A stretch of DNA of 64,000 nt from Tsukamurella ocularis (GTDB taxonomy: Bacteria > Actinomycetota > Actinomycetes > Mycobacteriales > Mycobacteriaceae): assembly GCF_024807615.1 (NCBI RefSeq), contig NZ_JANUCJ010000002.1:620001-684000 (forward strand), read 5' to 3'. Positions 40,142 through 49,220 of this stretch are shown in pieces (the first letter of the stretch is position 1; each line of letters starts with the position of its first letter). The notes under the pieces were generated by a model. The model was given only the letters and a program-made list of their open reading frames with translations. It was not told the origin of the DNA and searched no databases. Made by a program: the position numbers and the translations under genes.

Positions 40142-41473
40142 TCAGCCCAGCCAGTTCCGGACCGGCGACGGCACGCCGCGCTTCCCGCGGTGCGGGCCGA
40201 GGACGGCGCCGCCGAAGGGCTGCGAGAGCAGGTCCCGCGCAACGCGGTTCACATCCGCCGCCGAAACCTTGTCGATCGTCGCGAGCGTGCGGGTGACGGT
40301 GCGCTGGTTCTGGTAGTTGATCTCGCTGCGGCCGATGCGGTGCATGCGCGACTGCGCGTCCTCCAGTCCCAGCACCAACCCGCCGCGGAGCGATCCCTTG
40401 GCGCGTGCCAACTCCTCAACGGTGAGACCGTCGTCGCGGACGTCCTCGAGGACCTTGCGCGCGACCGTCGCCACCTCACCCAGGCGCTCCGGCGAGCACC
40501 CGGCGTACACGGAGAACAAGCCCGTATCGGCGTACGTATCGACAGCCGAGTACACGGTGTACGCGAGGCCACGCTGCTCCCGGATCTCCTGGAACAGACG
40601 CGAACTCAGGCCGCCGCCGATCGCGGTGTTGAGCACGGACAGCGCCCACCGGTCCGGGTGGAACCGGCCGTACGCGCGGGTGCCCGCAACGAGGTGCGAC
40701 TGCTCCCCGTCCCGGTTCACCACCTCGAGCGTCGGCGCACCCGGGCAGCGCCGGGCGCCTGTGCGGATCGGTGCGGAATCGGCGGCACCGTCGAGCCGGC
40801 CCACGAAGGCCCTGCGCGCCAGCTTGACCACCTGCGCGTGCGTGACATTGCCCGCGACGGCCAGGACCATCTTCTCGGGCGTGTAGCGGCGGCGATGGAA
40901 GCCCCGCAGGCGCGCGGCGGTCATCGCGGACACCGATTCCTCGGTGCCCAGGACGGGCCGCGCCAGCGGGTGATCGCCCAGGAGGGCCACGGTGGCGGCC
41001 TCGTTGACCAGGTCCTCCGGGTCATCGTCGCGCATGGCGAGTTCCTCGAGCACGACCTCGCGCTCCACGTCCACATCCGCGGGGCGGCACAGGCCGCCCA
41101 GGACCACGTCGGTCACCACATCGACCGCGAGCTCGAGGTCGACATCGAGCACGTGCGCGTAGTAGCAGGTGTGCTCCTTGCTGGTGAAGGCGTTGATCTC
41201 GCCGCCGACGGCGTCCACCTCGGCGGCGAGGGAGGCCGCGTCGCGATGCGGCGTCGCCTTGAACAGCAGGTGCTCCAGGAAGTGCGCGGATCCGGCCGAG
41301 GTCGGGTGCTCGTCGCGCGAGCCGACCGCGACCCACAGGCCGACGGCGGCGGACCGGGAACCCGGCACCGTCTCCGTGACCACCCGCAGACCGCCGGGCA
41401 GGACGCTACGACGAACGGGGGCACCCGATCCGGATGCCCCCGTCCGCGCAGCCCGTGATGTCAGGCTGCTCAG
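40142..41473 (-). CDS. pepR: M16-family zinc metallopeptidase (PepR) with probable CTG start
   Basis: A pitrilysin-type peptidase with inverted zinc motif HFLEH and downstream Glu in the REVVLEELAM region; the C-terminal half is the usual inactive M16 repeat. The first standard in-frame start is GTG at 41383, but it falls inside the conserved first strand VLPGGLRVVTE, so the protein must begin upstream. There, until the pnp stop, the frame has no ATG, GTG or TTG. CTG at 41473 has AGGAG 6 bases upstream and gives 443 residues, close to the family length. Matches Rv2782c by position, just after pnp. Confidence 0.82.
   Translation of the reverse strand: MSSLTSRAARTGASGSGAPVRRSVLPGGLRVVTETVPGSRSAAVGLWVAVGSRDEHPTSAGSAHFLEHLLFKATPHRDAASLAAEVDAVGGEINAFTSKEHTCYYAHVLDVDLELAVDVVTDVVLGGLCRPADVDVEREVVLEELAMRDDDPEDLVNEAATVALLGDHPLARPVLGTEESVSAMTAARLRGFHRRRYTPEKMVLAVAGNVTHAQVVKLARRAFVGRLDGAADSAPIRTGARRCPGAPTLEVVNRDGEQSHLVAGTRAYGRFHPDRWALSVLNTAIGGGLSSRLFQEIREQRGLAYTVYSAVDTYADTGLFSVYAGCSPERLGEVATVARKVLEDVRDDGLTVEELARAKGSLRGGLVLGLEDAQSRMHRIGRSEINYQNQRTVTRTLATIDKVSAADVNRVARDLLSQPFGGAVLGPHRGKRGVPSPVRNWLG
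41416..41444. promoter_or_regulatory. Hairpin inside the 5' part of pepR
   Basis: A perfect 9-bp stem, acgggggca and tgcccccgt, with an 11-base loop, between the pnp stop and the conserved pepR coding region. It could be an attenuator or processing site between pnp and pepR. If pepR starts at CTG 41473 it lies within the coding sequence. Confidence 0.55.
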
Positions 41474-41476
41474 TTC

Positions 41477-43717
41477 CTACTCCTCGCCCGCAGGAGCGGC
41501 CTCGGCGGCCTTCTCCTCCACGACGGGGATCAGGCTGATCTTGCCGCGCTCGTCGATGTCGGCGATCTCGACCTGCAGCTTGCTGCCGACGTTGACCACG
41601 TCCTCGACCTTGTTCACACGCTTGCCACTGCCCAGCTTGCTGATGTGCACCAGGCCGTCGCGGCCGGGGACCAGCGACACGAACGCGCCGAACGCCGTGG
41701 TCTTGACCACGGTGCCCAGGAAGCGCTCGCCCACCTTCGGCAGCTGCGGGTTGGCGATGGCGTTGATCCGGTCGATCGCCGCCTGGGCCGACGGGCCGTC
41801 GGCCGCACCGACGAACACGGTGCCGTCATCCTCGATCGAGATGTTGGCGCCGGTCTCCTCGGTGATGGAGTTGATCGTCTTGCCCTTGGGTCCGATGACC
41901 TCGCCGATCTTGTCGATCGGCACCTTGATCGTGGTGATCCGCGGGGCGTACACGCTCATCTCGTCGGGGGCGTCGATCGCCTCGGCCATGACCTCGAGGA
42001 TCGTGGTGCGGGCGTCCTTCGCCTGGGCCAGCGCGCCGGCCAGGACCTGCGACGGGATGCCGTCCAGCTTGGTGTCCAGCTGCAGGGCGGTGACGAAGTC
42101 GGACGTGCCGGCGACCTTGAAGTCCATGTCGCCGAAGGCGTCCTCGGCACCGAGGATGTCGGTCAGGGCCACGTAGCGGGCCTGACCGTCGACCTCGTCG
42201 GACACCAGGCCCATGGCGATGCCCGCGACGGGCGCCTTGAGCGGCACGCCGGCGTTGAGCAGCGACATCGTCGAGGCGCAGACCGAGCCCATCGACGTGG
42301 AGCCGTTGGAGCTCAGCGCCTCCGACACCTGACGGATGGCGTAGGGGAACTCCTCCACCGACGGCAGCACCGGCACGAGAGCGCGCTCGGCGAGCGCGCC
42401 GTGGCCGATCTCGCGACGCTTCGGCGAGCCGACACGGCCGGTCTCACCGGTCGAGTACGGCGGGAAGTTGTAGTGGTGCATGTAGCGCTTCGACTTCTCG
42501 GGTCCGAGCGAGTCGATCTGCTGCGCCATCTTGACCATGTCCAGCGTGGTGACGCCCAGGATCTGGGTCTCGCCGCGCTCGAACAGCGCGCTGCCGTGGG
42601 CGCGCGGGATCACGGCGATCTCGGCGCTCAGCGAACGGATGTCGGTGATGCCGCGACCGTCGATGCGGAAGTGGTCCGTGAGGATGCGCTGGCGCACCAG
42701 CTTCTTGGTCAGCGAGCGGAACGCCGCGCCGATCTCGCCCTCGCGGCCCTCGAACTTCGGGCCGACGGACTCGAGCACCTCGGCCTTGACGACGTCGGTG
42801 GCGTTGTCGCGCTCCTGCTTGCCGGCGATCGACAGCGCGTCGTTGAGCTTGGCGGCACCCGCGGCCTCGACGGCGGCGAAGACGTCGTCCTGGTAGGGCG
42901 GGAACAGCGGGAACTCGCCGGTGGGCTTCGACGCCCCGGCAGCCAGCTGCTTCTGCGCCTCGCAGAGCACGGCGATGAAGGGCTTGGCGGCCTCGAGGCC
43001 CTCGGCCACGACGGTCTCGGTGGGCGCGGTGGCACCACCGGCGATGAGGTCGATGACGTTCTCGGTGGCCTCGGCCTCGACCATCATGATCGCGACGTCG
43101 GCGTCCTTGCCGGAGCCCGAGACGATGCGGCCCGCGACGACCATGTCGAAGACGGCGCCCTCGAGCTGCTCGACGGTCGGGAAGGCGACCCACTGGCCGT
43201 CGATGAGCGCGACGCGCACGCCGCCGACGGGGCCGGAGAAGGGCAGGCCAGCGATCTGGGTCGACGCCGAAGCGGCATTGATCGCGACGACGTCGTACAG
43301 ATCCTTGGGATCGAGCGACATCACGGTCACGACGACCTGGATCTCGTTGCGGAGGCCGGCGACGAAGGACGGGCGCAGCGGCCGGTCGATCAGGCGGCAG
43401 GCCAGGATCGCGTCCGTCGACGGGCGACCCTCGCGACGGAAGAACGAGCCGGGGATGCGGCCCGCGGCGTACATGCGCTCCTCGACGTCGATCGTCAGCG
43501 GGAAGAAGTCGAAGTGCTCCTTCGGCTGCTTGCTGTGCGACGTCGCCGAGAGCAGCATCGTCTCGTCGTCGAGGTACGCGGCCACGGAGCCGGCGGCCTG
43601 CTGAGCGAACCGGCCGGTCTCGAACCGGATGGTGCGCGTGCCGAAGGAACCGTTGTCGATGACGGCGACCGCTTCAGTGATGTCGTCGTCGTACTCGACC
43701 TGAGTGTTGTCTGTCAT
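41477..43717 (-). CDS. pnp: Polyribonucleotide nucleotidyltransferase (PNPase)
   Basis: A 746-residue phosphorolytic 3'-5' exoribonuclease; in actinobacteria also known as GpsI. Two RNase PH domains flank a helical linker; a KH domain ([18 protein letters not shown]) and S1 domain ([20 protein letters not shown]) are at the C-terminus. ATG at 43717 has only a distant AAAGG that lies within a small leader hairpin (43725-43740), suggesting translational control, as known for pnp in other bacteria. It works with RNase J, encoded at 15663-17645. Confidence 0.95.
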   Translation of the reverse strand: MTDNTQVEYDDDITEAVAVIDNGSFGTRTIRFETGRFAQQAAGSVAAYLDDETMLLSATSHSKQPKEHFDFFPLTIDVEERMYAAGRIPGSFFRREGRPSTDAILACRLIDRPLRPSFVAGLRNEIQVVVTVMSLDPKDLYDVVAINAASASTQIAGLPFSGPVGGVRVALIDGQWVAFPTVEQLEGAVFDMVVAGRIVSGSGKDADVAIMMVEAEATENVIDLIAGGATAPTETVVAEGLEAAKPFIAVLCEAQKQLAAGASKPTGEFPLFPPYQDDVFAAVEAAGAAKLNDALSIAGKQERDNATDVVKAEVLESVGPKFEGREGEIGAAFRSLTKKLVRQRILTDHFRIDGRGITDIRSLSAEIAVIPRAHGSALFERGETQILGVTTLDMVKMAQQIDSLGPEKSKRYMHHYNFPPYSTGETGRVGSPKRREIGHGALAERALVPVLPSVEEFPYAIRQVSEALSSNGSTSMGSVCASTMSLLNAGVPLKAPVAGIAMGLVSDEVDGQARYVALTDILGAEDAFGDMDFKVAGTSDFVTALQLDTKLDGIPSQVLAGALAQAKDARTTILEVMAEAIDAPDEMSVYAPRITTIKVPIDKIGEVIGPKGKTINSITEETGANISIEDDGTVFVGAADGPSAQAAIDRINAIANPQLPKVGERFLGTVVKTTAFGAFVSLVPGRDGLVHISKLGSGKRVNKVEDVVNVGSKLQVEIADIDERGKISLIPVVEEKAAEAAPAGEE

Positions 43718-44044
43718 GAAGAGTGAAGAAGCCTTTCTTCGCGCGGACCGTCCCCACCTGGCGGCGCGCATGCTGCGCGCGGCCGGAGTCGTTCGACATG
43801 GCGGCGGGCGCCGTGGGTGCGGTCATCGATCGAAGCCGCCGGACCCGCTCGTCGAGACGACGGCGTTTCCGGCAACCACTACCGAGGACCACCCCGCGGG
43901 GAGTGACACCGTGACGGCGCACCGCAGAAGTCGGAGACCGGATCTACCGGCACCGACGTCGGACGGACCTGCGTCAAGGCTATCATCGGGAGTCTTTTCC
44001 ACGTGAGTCGCACACGCCGTGCACACCCCCCGAGGAGGATGTCC
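43718..44044. promoter_or_regulatory. 327-bp divergent region: pnp leader and lysX promoter
   Basis: No gene seen. On the pnp side there is a hairpin GAAGAA/TTCTTC (43725-43740) enclosing AAAGG, and GCGCGCA/TGCGCGC at 43764-43780. On the lysX side, TATCAT (43981-43986) is a good -10, giving a leader of about 50 bases. GAGGAGG at 44032-44038 is the lysX ribosome site. Short ORFs in the middle lack start signals. Confidence 0.5.
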
Positions 44045-47000
44045 GTGTCGCAGAGCAGCCGGGAACGTGTGCAGGAGACGACGGCGACGTGGCTAGCGCA
44101 CATGATCACCGCCGCGGGAATCGTCTCCCTGCTCAGCGTGATCATCCGCAGCGACCGGATCCTGCCCCTGGTGGCGGACCTGCTCGGCATCGTCGGGATC
44201 CCCTCGCACCCGAGCCTGCTGCTCGTCGCGGCGCTCACCGTTCTCCTCGGCGCGCTCCGCCGGCGTCTGCGGGCCGCGCACACCGTCGCCGTCATCATCA
44301 TGTCGCTCCAGGTGCTGGTGAACATCGCGACGCTGGTGATCGTCGCGACCGACCAGCTCGACCCCGACGAGACGCGGCACCTCCCGCCCTTCATCGAGGC
44401 GTACGTGTCCGTGCGCTTCTCTCTGCCGGGCGCTGCGCTCACCGCGGCCATCAGCGCCGTCTGCCTCGCGCTGGTCATCGTCGCCCGTCCGCAGTACCCC
44501 GCGAAGCTCGCGCGGGGTTCGCGCCGCGCCGCCTTCGGCGTCCTGGTCGGCGGCTTCGTCGGCGTCTACCTCGTGGTCGTCGCGCTCGCGTTCACGTTCC
44601 CGGGCCGAGGATCGAATCGCCTGAACGGCACCGTCGAGATCCTCGTGTGGTCGCTCCGGTCCACGTTCGGCGTGGCGGTTCCGCGACGGATCGACGTCGC
44701 GCTCAACGGGCACTCCGGTCCCATGTGGGTCTATTCACTGGCCGGAGTCCTGTCTGCGTCCGTCCTGATCCTCGCCCTCATGGCCTTCTGGCGGGCCGGA
44801 CGCGGCGACGAACTGATGACCGAGCCCGAAGAGCTCGAAGTCCGGCGGCTCCTGCTCGAGTACGGCGAGGACGACTCCCTGGGCTACTTCGCCACCCGGC
44901 GGGACAAGGCGGTGATAGCCTCCCCCGACCGGCGGGCCGTGGTGACCTGCCGCGCCGTCGGGCCCGTCTCGATGGCGAGCGCAGATCCGATCGGCCACCG
45001 CGACTCGTGGCCCGCCGCGGTCGCGGCATGGATCGAGGACTGCCGCTCGCACAGCCTCTACCCCGCCGTGCTGGCGGCGAGCGCCGACGGCGCCACCGTC
45101 TACGAGGACGCCGGGCTGCGCACCCTGACCATCGGCGACGAGGCGATCATCCACGTCGACGCGTTCACCCTCAAGGGCCGCGACATGCGCGCGGTCCGCC
45201 AAGCGGTGACCCGCGTCGCCGCCGCGGGCTACACGCTCAAGGTCCGACGGCACGGCGACCTGTCCGCCGCGGAGCTCGCCGAGGTGGCCACGCTGGCAGA
45301 GCAGTGGCGGGGCGAGGAGACCGAGCGCGGATTCTCGATGGCCCTCAACCGGATCGGCGACCCGGTGGACGGCCGCTGCGTGCTGGTCTCCGCGCACAGC
45401 GCGGACGGGGTGGTGCGGGGCCTGCTCAGTTTCGTGCCATGGGGCACGCGCGGCCTGTCCCTGGACCTGATGCGGCGCGACCGCGACGCCGAGAACGGCC
45501 TCAACGAGTTCATGGTCGCCAAGCTCATCGAGCAGTGCGCGGAGATCGGTATCCGGCGGATATCGTTGAACTTCGCGGTCTTCCGGTCCGTCTTCTCCGA
45601 GGCGGACCGCGTCGGCGCGGGACCCGTCACCCGGATGGTCGACTCCGTGTTGAGCTTCGCATCGAAGTTCTACCAGCTCGAATCCCTGTATCGCTCCAAC
45701 GACAAGTACCGCCCGGACTGGGTGCCGCGGGTCCTCTGCTACGACCCGGCGCTCAGCGCGGTCCGCGCCGGTATCGCCGTCGGCACCGCCGAGGGCTTCC
45801 TGCCGCAGATCGGCCCGAAATTCCTGGCAGGACCGTCAATCCCGGACGAGTTCCCGCGGGACACCGAGTTCGTCGACCGGCTGCTCGCCGAGGAAGAACG
45901 CCTCCTGCGCCGGGAGGCGCCGCCCGTGCGGCTCTCCGAGCAACAGCGGGTGCGCCGACGTAAGCTCCGGGCCCTGGAGGACGCGGGCATGCCCGGCTAT
46001 CCCCCGTCGGTGCCCCGAACCGCATCGCTCGCGGCGGTCCGCGAGCAGGCGTTCGATCTCGCGCCCGACGGTGCCGCAGGCACCGTCGTCTCCGTGACCG
46101 GGCGGGTCCGGGCGGTGCGAGACTACGGCGGCGTCACGTTCGTCGACCTGCATGAGGACGGCGCCCACCTACAGGTGATCGCCGAGCGCACCCGCACCCC
46201 GGACGACGCGCGGGCGCTGTGGCGCACGGCGATCGACATGGGCGACCTGGTGTCGGTGACCGGTGCGGTCGTCCGCTCCCGCACCGGCGAGCCATCGGTC
46301 CTGCTCGCGGCGTGGGCGATGGCCGGCAAGTGCCTCTCTCCCGTGCCGAAGACGCGCGCGCGGCTCGGCGACGAGACGCGGGCACGGAATCGCCCGCTCG
46401 AGCTCATCACCGATGACGGTGCCGTTGACCTGCTGTACCGGCGCTCGCGTGCGGTCGCCGCGATGCGCGCCGTGTTCGTGGGCCGCGATTTCACCGAGGT
46501 CGAGACGCCGATGCTGCAGTCGGTGCACGGCGGCGCCGCGGCCCGCCCGTTCACCACGCACATCAACGCCTACGACATGGGCCTCTACCTGCGGATCGCG
46601 CCGGAGCTGTACCTCAAGCGACTGGCGGTCGGTGGCATGGGCCGGATCTTCGAGCTGAACCGTAACTTCCGCAACGAGGGCGCGGATGCGACGCACAACC
46701 CGGAGTTCACCGCGCTCGAGGCCTACGAGGCGTACGGCGACTACACGACGATGCGAACGCTCACGCGCGAGGTGATCCTCGCCGCGGCGGTCGCGGTCAA
46801 CGGGCGACCGATCGCCGTGCGGCCCGACGGTGCCGGGGGCACGCGTGAAGTGGACCTCACGGCGGACTGGCCCGTCGTCACCGTGCATTCCGCGGTGTCG
46901 GCGGCGTCCGGGACGGAGCTGACCTCGGCGTCGACGGTCGACGAGGTGACTGCGGTGTGCCGGCGGCACCACGTGGCCGTGCCACGCGGCGCGACGGCGG

Positions 47001-47413
47001 GCAAGCTCGTGATGGAGCTGTACGAGGCGCTGGTCGAGAAGCAGACCGAGTTCCCGACGTTCTACTGCGACTTCCCGATCGAGGTGTCGCCGCTGGCGCG
47101 GAGACACCGCGAGGATCCGCGGCTCACGGAGCAGTGGGACTTGGTCGGCTTCGGTGCCGAGCTCGGCACCGCCTACACGGAGCTCACGGACCCGATCGAC
47201 CAGCGCGAGCGGCTCACGAAGCAGTCGATGGCCGCGGCAGCGGGCGATCCCGAGGCGATGGAGCTCGACGAGTCCTTCCTCGACGCTCTCTCCTACGCGA
47301 TGCCACCCACCGGCGGCCTCGGCATCGGTGTGGACCGCATCGTCATGCTGCTCGCGGGCGTGAACATCCGCGCGACGCTGGCCTTCCCGTTCGTCAAGCC
47401 GCAGGACCGCTGA
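44045..47413 (+). CDS. lysX: LysX: lysyl-phosphatidylglycerol synthase fused to lysyl-tRNA synthetase
   Basis: A protein of about 1,122 residues. N-terminal part: six to seven transmembrane segments (about 20-260). Middle: phosphatidylglycerol lysyltransferase (MprF-like) domain (about 280-600). C-terminal part: OB-fold anticodon domain, then class II LysRS core with motif 2 (ELNRNFRNEGADATHNPEFT) and motif 3 (GGLGIGVDRIVMLL). It charges tRNA-Lys and transfers lysine to phosphatidylglycerol, lowering surface charge. GTG at 44045 sits 6 bases past GAGGAGG; an ATG at 44039 abuts it. It lies between pnp and rpsO, not its mycobacterial place. Confidence 0.93.
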   Translation: MSQSSRERVQETTATWLAHMITAAGIVSLLSVIIRSDRILPLVADLLGIVGIPSHPSLLLVAALTVLLGALRRRLRAAHTVAVIIMSLQVLVNIATLVIVATDQLDPDETRHLPPFIEAYVSVRFSLPGAALTAAISAVCLALVIVARPQYPAKLARGSRRAAFGVLVGGFVGVYLVVVALAFTFPGRGSNRLNGTVEILVWSLRSTFGVAVPRRIDVALNGHSGPMWVYSLAGVLSASVLILALMAFWRAGRGDELMTEPEELEVRRLLLEYGEDDSLGYFATRRDKAVIASPDRRAVVTCRAVGPVSMASADPIGHRDSWPAAVAAWIEDCRSHSLYPAVLAASADGATVYEDAGLRTLTIGDEAIIHVDAFTLKGRDMRAVRQAVTRVAAAGYTLKVRRHGDLSAAELAEVATLAEQWRGEETERGFSMALNRIGDPVDGRCVLVSAHSADGVVRGLLSFVPWGTRGLSLDLMRRDRDAENGLNEFMVAKLIEQCAEIGIRRISLNFAVFRSVFSEADRVGAGPVTRMVDSVLSFASKFYQLESLYRSNDKYRPDWVPRVLCYDPALSAVRAGIAVGTAEGFLPQIGPKFLAGPSIPDEFPRDTEFVDRLLAEEERLLRREAPPVRLSEQQRVRRRKLRALEDAGMPGYPPSVPRTASLAAVREQAFDLAPDGAAGTVVSVTGRVRAVRDYGGVTFVDLHEDGAHLQVIAERTRTPDDARALWRTAIDMGDLVSVTGAVVRSRTGEPSVLLAAWAMAGKCLSPVPKTRARLGDETRARNRPLELITDDGAVDLLYRRSRAVAAMRAVFVGRDFTEVETPMLQSVHGGAAARPFTTHINAYDMGLYLRIAPELYLKRLAVGGMGRIFELNRNFRNEGADATHNPEFTALEAYEAYGDYTTMRTLTREVILAAAVAVNGRPIAVRPDGAGGTREVDLTADWPVVTVHSAVSAASGTELTSASTVDEVTAVCRRHHVAVPRGATAGKLVMELYEALVEKQTEFPTFYCDFPIEVSPLARRHREDPRLTEQWDLVGFGAELGTAYTELTDPIDQRERLTKQSMAAAAGDPEAMELDESFLDALSYAMPPTGGLGIGVDRIVMLLAGVNIRATLAFPFVKPQDR

Positions 47414-47468
47414 GCGCTCGGCTGGACGGGCCCTTGTCGCGGGCCGCGAGGGAGAGTTCGATGGACGC

Positions 47469-47840
47469 ATGCAGCTGCCGCAGTCCCTCGCCCGCTTCAA
47501 CCGCCGCGTCACGAACCCCGTCCAACGGCTGTGGGCCGGCTGGGCGCCCAGCTTCGCCATCATCGAGCACACCGGCCGCACGTCGGGCACGCCGTACCGG
47601 ACGCCGGTCACCGCCTTCGGGACCGAGGACGGGGTGGCGATCCTGCTGACCTACGGCCCCGACCGCGACTGGCTCAAGAACCTGCGCGCCGCCGGCGGAG
47701 GCCGAGTGGTGCGCGGCGGCAAAACCCGCGCCGTCACCGCTCCGCGCGTGGTCTCGCGGGACGACGCGGCGAAGCTGGTGCGGAGCCGCACCTTCTCCCG
47801 CCTGCCCTTCGACGAGGCCGTCCTCCTGACCTACGCGTAG
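47469..47840 (+). CDS. DDN-type (F420-dependent quinone reductase/nitroreductase) family protein
   Basis: A 123-residue split-barrel protein of the deazaflavin-dependent nitroreductase (Ddn) family. Landmarks: AIIEHTGRTSGTPYRTPVTA (F420-phosphate region), GVAILLTYGPDRDWLKNLRA, then a short C-terminal helix pair. Members reduce quinones or nitro compounds with F420H2; some bind other flavins. ATG at 47469 has only a distant GGGAGA. It follows lysX by 55 bp. Confidence 0.82.
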   Translation: MQLPQSLARFNRRVTNPVQRLWAGWAPSFAIIEHTGRTSGTPYRTPVTAFGTEDGVAILLTYGPDRDWLKNLRAAGGGRVVRGGKTRAVTAPRVVSRDDAAKLVRSRTFSRLPFDEAVLLTYA

Positions 47841-47852
47841 CGCGCGCCGCCC

Positions 47853-47922
47853 GCTCCCGCTATCGGTCTTCACTCTTCATGCCGTTGCAACGCAATGGAG
47901 AAGAGGAATCGGTAGCGGGAGC
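47853..47922. repeat. 70-bp centred imperfect palindrome
   Basis: Symmetric about 47887/47888: outer arms gctcccgcta and tagcgggagc pair perfectly over 10 bp, the centre cgttgcaacg is a perfect palindrome, and between them most positions pair, many as G-T wobbles. It starts 12 bp past the stop of the Ddn-type gene. It could be a terminator, but length and symmetry also fit a REP-like mobile palindrome or a small folded RNA. Confidence 0.75.
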
Positions 47923-48029
47923 AGAGTCTCGATCGATCCACCGATGTTCGGTGCTGCGCCGCCGACTGGGAGTGAGTGACCGCCGAGCTCGCCGCTGCGG
48001 GGTCATCGAAATCGTGAGACATTCAAACT

Positions 48030-48779
48030 ATGACGAGACGTGCAGTGGTGACGGGCGGCGGTACGGGGATCGGGCGGGCGATCGCGCACCGTCTGGCGTC
48101 CGACGGGAACGACGTCGTGATCGTGGGCAGGCGCGCGGACGTGCTCGCGGAGACCGCGTCCGCGATCAACGCCGCGCTCGGCGCGGAGCGGGTGTCCGCC
48201 GAGGTCGCGGACCTGGCCGATCCGTCCGCCGTCGACGGTCTTGCCGGCCGGATCGGCGCGGCGCGCACCGTCGACGTGCTGGTCAACAACGTCGGCGGCA
48301 ACCCGGCCCGCGACGGCGCGTCTGACGACCTCGCCGGGACGGCGGAAGCGTACGCGACGACGTTCCGGCTCAACGTGATCACCGCCGTCCTCGCGACCGA
48401 GGCGCTGCGGCCGTACCTCACCCGACCCGGCGGCCGGATCGTCTCGATCAGCTCGATCGCGGGGCTCCGCGGGCCCGGGCCCTACGGTGCGGCGAAGGGG
48501 GCCCTGCACGCCTGGTCGGCGGGGCTCGCCCTGGAGCTCGCCCCCGAGGGCGTGACCGTCAATGTGGTCGCGCCCGGATTCGTGCCGGCGACGGAGTTCT
48601 GGGCCGACCGCCTCACGACCGAGCTCCACGACAGCCGGATCGCGCAGATCCCGGCGGGTCGCGCCGGCACGCCCGAGGAGGTCGCCGCCGCCGTGGCCTA
48701 CCTCGCCGCACCCGACGCGGGCTGGACCACGGGCCAGATCCTGCAGGTCAACGGCGGCACGCTCCTCGGCCGCGGCTGA
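48030..48779 (+). CDS. Short-chain dehydrogenase/reductase
   Basis: A 249-residue classical SDR. Cofactor motif AVVTGGGTGIGRAIAHRLAS, NNVGGN (NNAG equivalent), catalytic Ser in IVSISSIAG, and YGAAKG (Tyr-x3-Lys). Substrate unknown; sequence alone does not separate it from FabG-type ketoreductases. ATG at 48030 lacks a ribosome site. The 107 bp between the long palindrome and this gene hold nothing else I can support. Confidence 0.85.
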   Translation: MTRRAVVTGGGTGIGRAIAHRLASDGNDVVIVGRRADVLAETASAINAALGAERVSAEVADLADPSAVDGLAGRIGAARTVDVLVNNVGGNPARDGASDDLAGTAEAYATTFRLNVITAVLATEALRPYLTRPGGRIVSISSIAGLRGPGPYGAAKGALHAWSAGLALELAPEGVTVNVVAPGFVPATEFWADRLTTELHDSRIAQIPAGRAGTPEEVAAAVAYLAAPDAGWTTGQILQVNGGTLLGRG

Positions 48780-48807
48780 CGCCCCGGGGACCGGCGGACC
48801 CGGAGAC

Positions 48808-48850
48808 GCCGAACGGCCCGCCCCGGAGATCCGGGAGCGGGCCGTTCGGC
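48808..48850. terminator. Bidirectional terminator between the SDR gene and rpsO
   Basis: A perfect 14-bp stem, gccgaacggcccgc and gcgggccgttcggc, extended by an inner cccgg/ccggg with agat tetraloop, so it folds nearly end to end. It lies between convergent genes, 10 bp from the rpsO stop. Confidence 0.88.
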
Positions 48851-48860
48851 ATGAAGGCTC

Positions 48861-49130
48861 TTAGCGACGCAGGCCGAGGCGCTCGATGAGCGCGCGGTAG
48901 CGGTTGATGTCGACCGAGGCGACGTACTTCAGCAGGCGGCGACGACGGCCGACCAGCAGCAGCAGGCCGCGGCGGCTGTGGTGATCGTGCTTGTGCTGCT
49001 TGAGGTGCTCGGTCAGGTCCGTGATGCGCTTGGTCAGCATCGCGACCTGCGCCTCGGGGGAACCGGTGTCGGTCTCGTGCAGGCCGTACTCGGCGAGGAT
49101 CGACTTCTTCTGCTCAGTGGTGAGCGACAT
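48861..49130 (-). CDS. rpsO: 30S ribosomal protein S15
   Basis: An 89-residue S15, full length, binding 16S rRNA in the small-subunit platform. Conserved [31 protein letters not shown] and [10 protein letters not shown] are all present. ATG at 49130 has AAGGAG upstream. It lies downstream of ribF on the same strand, as in many bacteria; lysX and two further genes separate it from pnp. Confidence 0.97.
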   Translation of the reverse strand: MSLTTEQKKSILAEYGLHETDTGSPEAQVAMLTKRITDLTEHLKQHKHDHHSRRGLLLLVGRRRRLLKYVASVDINRYRALIERLGLRR

Positions 49131-49220
49131 GGAGGAACTCCTTGTTTCAGTATCGCGTCGTCATGGATCCGTGCCGCCACCGCGAACCGCAGCAGGCACG
49201 ATCGACCACGTTACCAGCAG

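Noticed and set aside
41645-43726. Plus-strand frame of about 690 codons opposite pnp
   Set aside because: pnp is unmistakable on the other strand, and the antisense translation has no domain-like features.
47462-47649. Alternative frame starting at ATG 47461 beside the Ddn-type gene
   Set aside because: It has the better-placed GGGAGAG site, but its translation is Arg/Ser/Pro-rich and the overlapping frame carries the Ddn family motifs.
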